From contig NZ_CP130886.1 of assembly GCF_030622045.1 (NCBI RefSeq), positions 992,001-1,056,000 on the forward strand: 64,000 nucleotides of DNA. Reading direction: 5' to 3'. This DNA is from Planctellipticum variicoloris (GTDB taxonomy: Bacteria; Planctomycetota; Planctomycetia; Planctomycetales; Planctomycetaceae). Both the position numbers and the translations under genes were made by a program. Shown here in pieces: positions 63,348 through 64,000 of the stretch; the stretch's first letter is position 1, and each line of letters starts with the position of its first letter. The notes under the pieces were generated by a model that had not been told where the DNA came from, searched no databases, and saw only the letters and a program-made list of their open reading frames with translations.

Positions 63348-64000
63348 GTGACCCTGCCGCCGGCCGCCCCGCCGGAAATCTGCGCCCCGTCGCACACCAC
63401 GCCGCACCCGCTGACGCTGTCGGCGCTGCTGCTGACGCTCCTCACCGTCGCCCTCTGGGGCGGCAATCCCGTCGCCACGCGCTACGCCACCGACGCCCTC
63501 CCCCCGATCACGGTCTCCGGGCTGCGGTTTGTCCTGGCTACGCTGGTGATGGTCGTCTGGTGTCGCTGGGAACGGGTCTCGTTCAAACTGGAGGCCGGCC
63601 AGTTCTGGCCGGTCTTCATCGCCGGCTTCCTGCTATTCGCCCAGATCGGCACCTTCACGCTCGGCGCCGCCTGGACCAGCTCTTCGCACGCTTCGCTCTA
63701 CGTCAACACCTTTCCGTTCTGGGTCGTCGGTCTCGACCACTTCGTCACCCGCGGCGACCGCCTGACCGCACGCAAACTGGTGGGGCTCGCCGTGGCGGGG
63801 GGCGGCGTTTTCTGGCTGCTGCTGATGACCGCCGAAGGCCACGCCGGTCCGCAGCAGCGCGACCTCCCCTCGGTGGCCGGCGACGTCATGCTGCTCTTCA
63901 GCGCGTTTCTGCTCGGCGTGAAATTCGTCTACACCAAGGTCGCCCTGCGGGTGATCGGCGCCACCGAGCTGATCTTCTGGCACGACGTCGTCGCGGTCGC
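63348..64000 (+). CDS. EamA/DMT family transporter, 5' part (3' end outside window)
   Basis: At least 217 residues of a drug/metabolite transporter superfamily protein. After a polar N-terminus come helices such as LSALLLTLLTVALWGGNPVATRYA (the EamA signature with WGGNP) and ITVSGLRFVLATLVMVVWC. VFIAGFLLFAQIGTFTLGAAWTSSSHASLYVN and LVGLAVAGGGVFWLLLM follow. GTG 63348 was chosen; GTG 63330 is an alternative. It exports or imports small metabolites in the inner membrane; the substrate is unknown. The frame is still open at the window end. Confidence 0.88.
   Translation, partial: MTLPPAAPPEICAPSHTTPHPLTLSALLLTLLTVALWGGNPVATRYATDALPPITVSGLRFVLATLVMVVWCRWERVSFKLEAGQFWPVFIAGFLLFAQIGTFTLGAAWTSSSHASLYVNTFPFWVVGLDHFVTRGDRLTARKLVGLAVAGGGVFWLLLMTAEGHAGPQQRDLPSVAGDVMLLFSAFLLGVKFVYTKVALRVIGATELIFWHDVVAV

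Overview
The window is a high-GC bacterial chromosome segment that most resembles a planctomycete (class Planctomycetia). The pointers are inference from gene content and style: Pro/Tyr-rich lipoproteins with canonical lipoboxes, several secreted proteins without known function, two GroEL paralogues in one cluster, futalosine-route menaquinone genes (mqnA, mqnC), BamD-like and LptE-like outer-membrane lipoproteins, paired TatA proteins, and gene spacers packed with palindromic repeats. I found no rRNA, tRNA or CRISPR array. Coding density is moderate, and genes lie on both strands in short runs.

Layout. 1-8.5 kb: the 3' part of metG, a lipoprotein, a DJ-1/PfpI protein, a PA0069-type radical SAM protein (minus), a NupC-type nucleoside transporter and a DUF11/CARDB-like lipoprotein. 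8.8-15 kb: a fused FAD/Fe-S oxidoreductase followed directly by moaD, then moaE-moaA (ATGA overlap) and a class V aminotransferase. 15.4-16 kb: an HExxH metallopeptidase (minus). 16.6-23 kb: a protein-folding cluster groEL1-groES-groEL2-dnaJ-grpE-fmdB. 23-26.7 kb: secreted unknowns, a decayed stretch with a possible transposase remnant, and a lone receiver domain. 26.7-33.2 kb: dus, epmB (minus) divergent from efp, miaB, a frameshifted gene and eda. 33.5-38 kb: a secreted Ig/FN3-like protein, two tatA genes and a GspE/PilB ATPase. 38.6-45.5 kb: two thiol-redox fusion proteins, an HD hydrolase, and BamD-like and LptE-like lipoproteins. 46-52 kb: a glycosyltransferase, hom, mqnA-mqnC. 51.5-54.7 kb: an ABC exporter whose permease is fused to a CPBP protease. 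54.8-56.9 kb: a lower-GC patch with a ferredoxin fused to a PUA-like and a DUF3883 nuclease-like domain, followed by a DUF4268 protein. 57-64 kb: a methyltransferase, a structured GC-rich spacer that may be an RNA gene, a TolC-like coiled-coil protein, yacG, a DUF2064 transferase, serC, a nucleoside phosphorylase-like protein and the start of an EamA transporter.

How the genes work together. The folding cluster supplies two chaperonins, one co-chaperonin and the DnaJ/GrpE partners of a DnaK encoded elsewhere. efp and epmB form a modification pair: EF-P carries Lys34 in the loop that EpmB chemistry targets. MoaD/MoaE/MoaA make molybdopterin. MqnA/MqnC carry out two steps of futalosine menaquinone synthesis.

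The most notable finding is the ferredoxin-PUA-like-DUF3883 fusion with its DUF4268 neighbour. It has the composition of transferred DNA and keeps an apparent PD-(D/E)xK core. Also notable are a 138-bp repeat upstream of two unrelated genes, several dispersed palindrome families (some acting as terminators), and the structured spacer at 57.6-57.95 kb.
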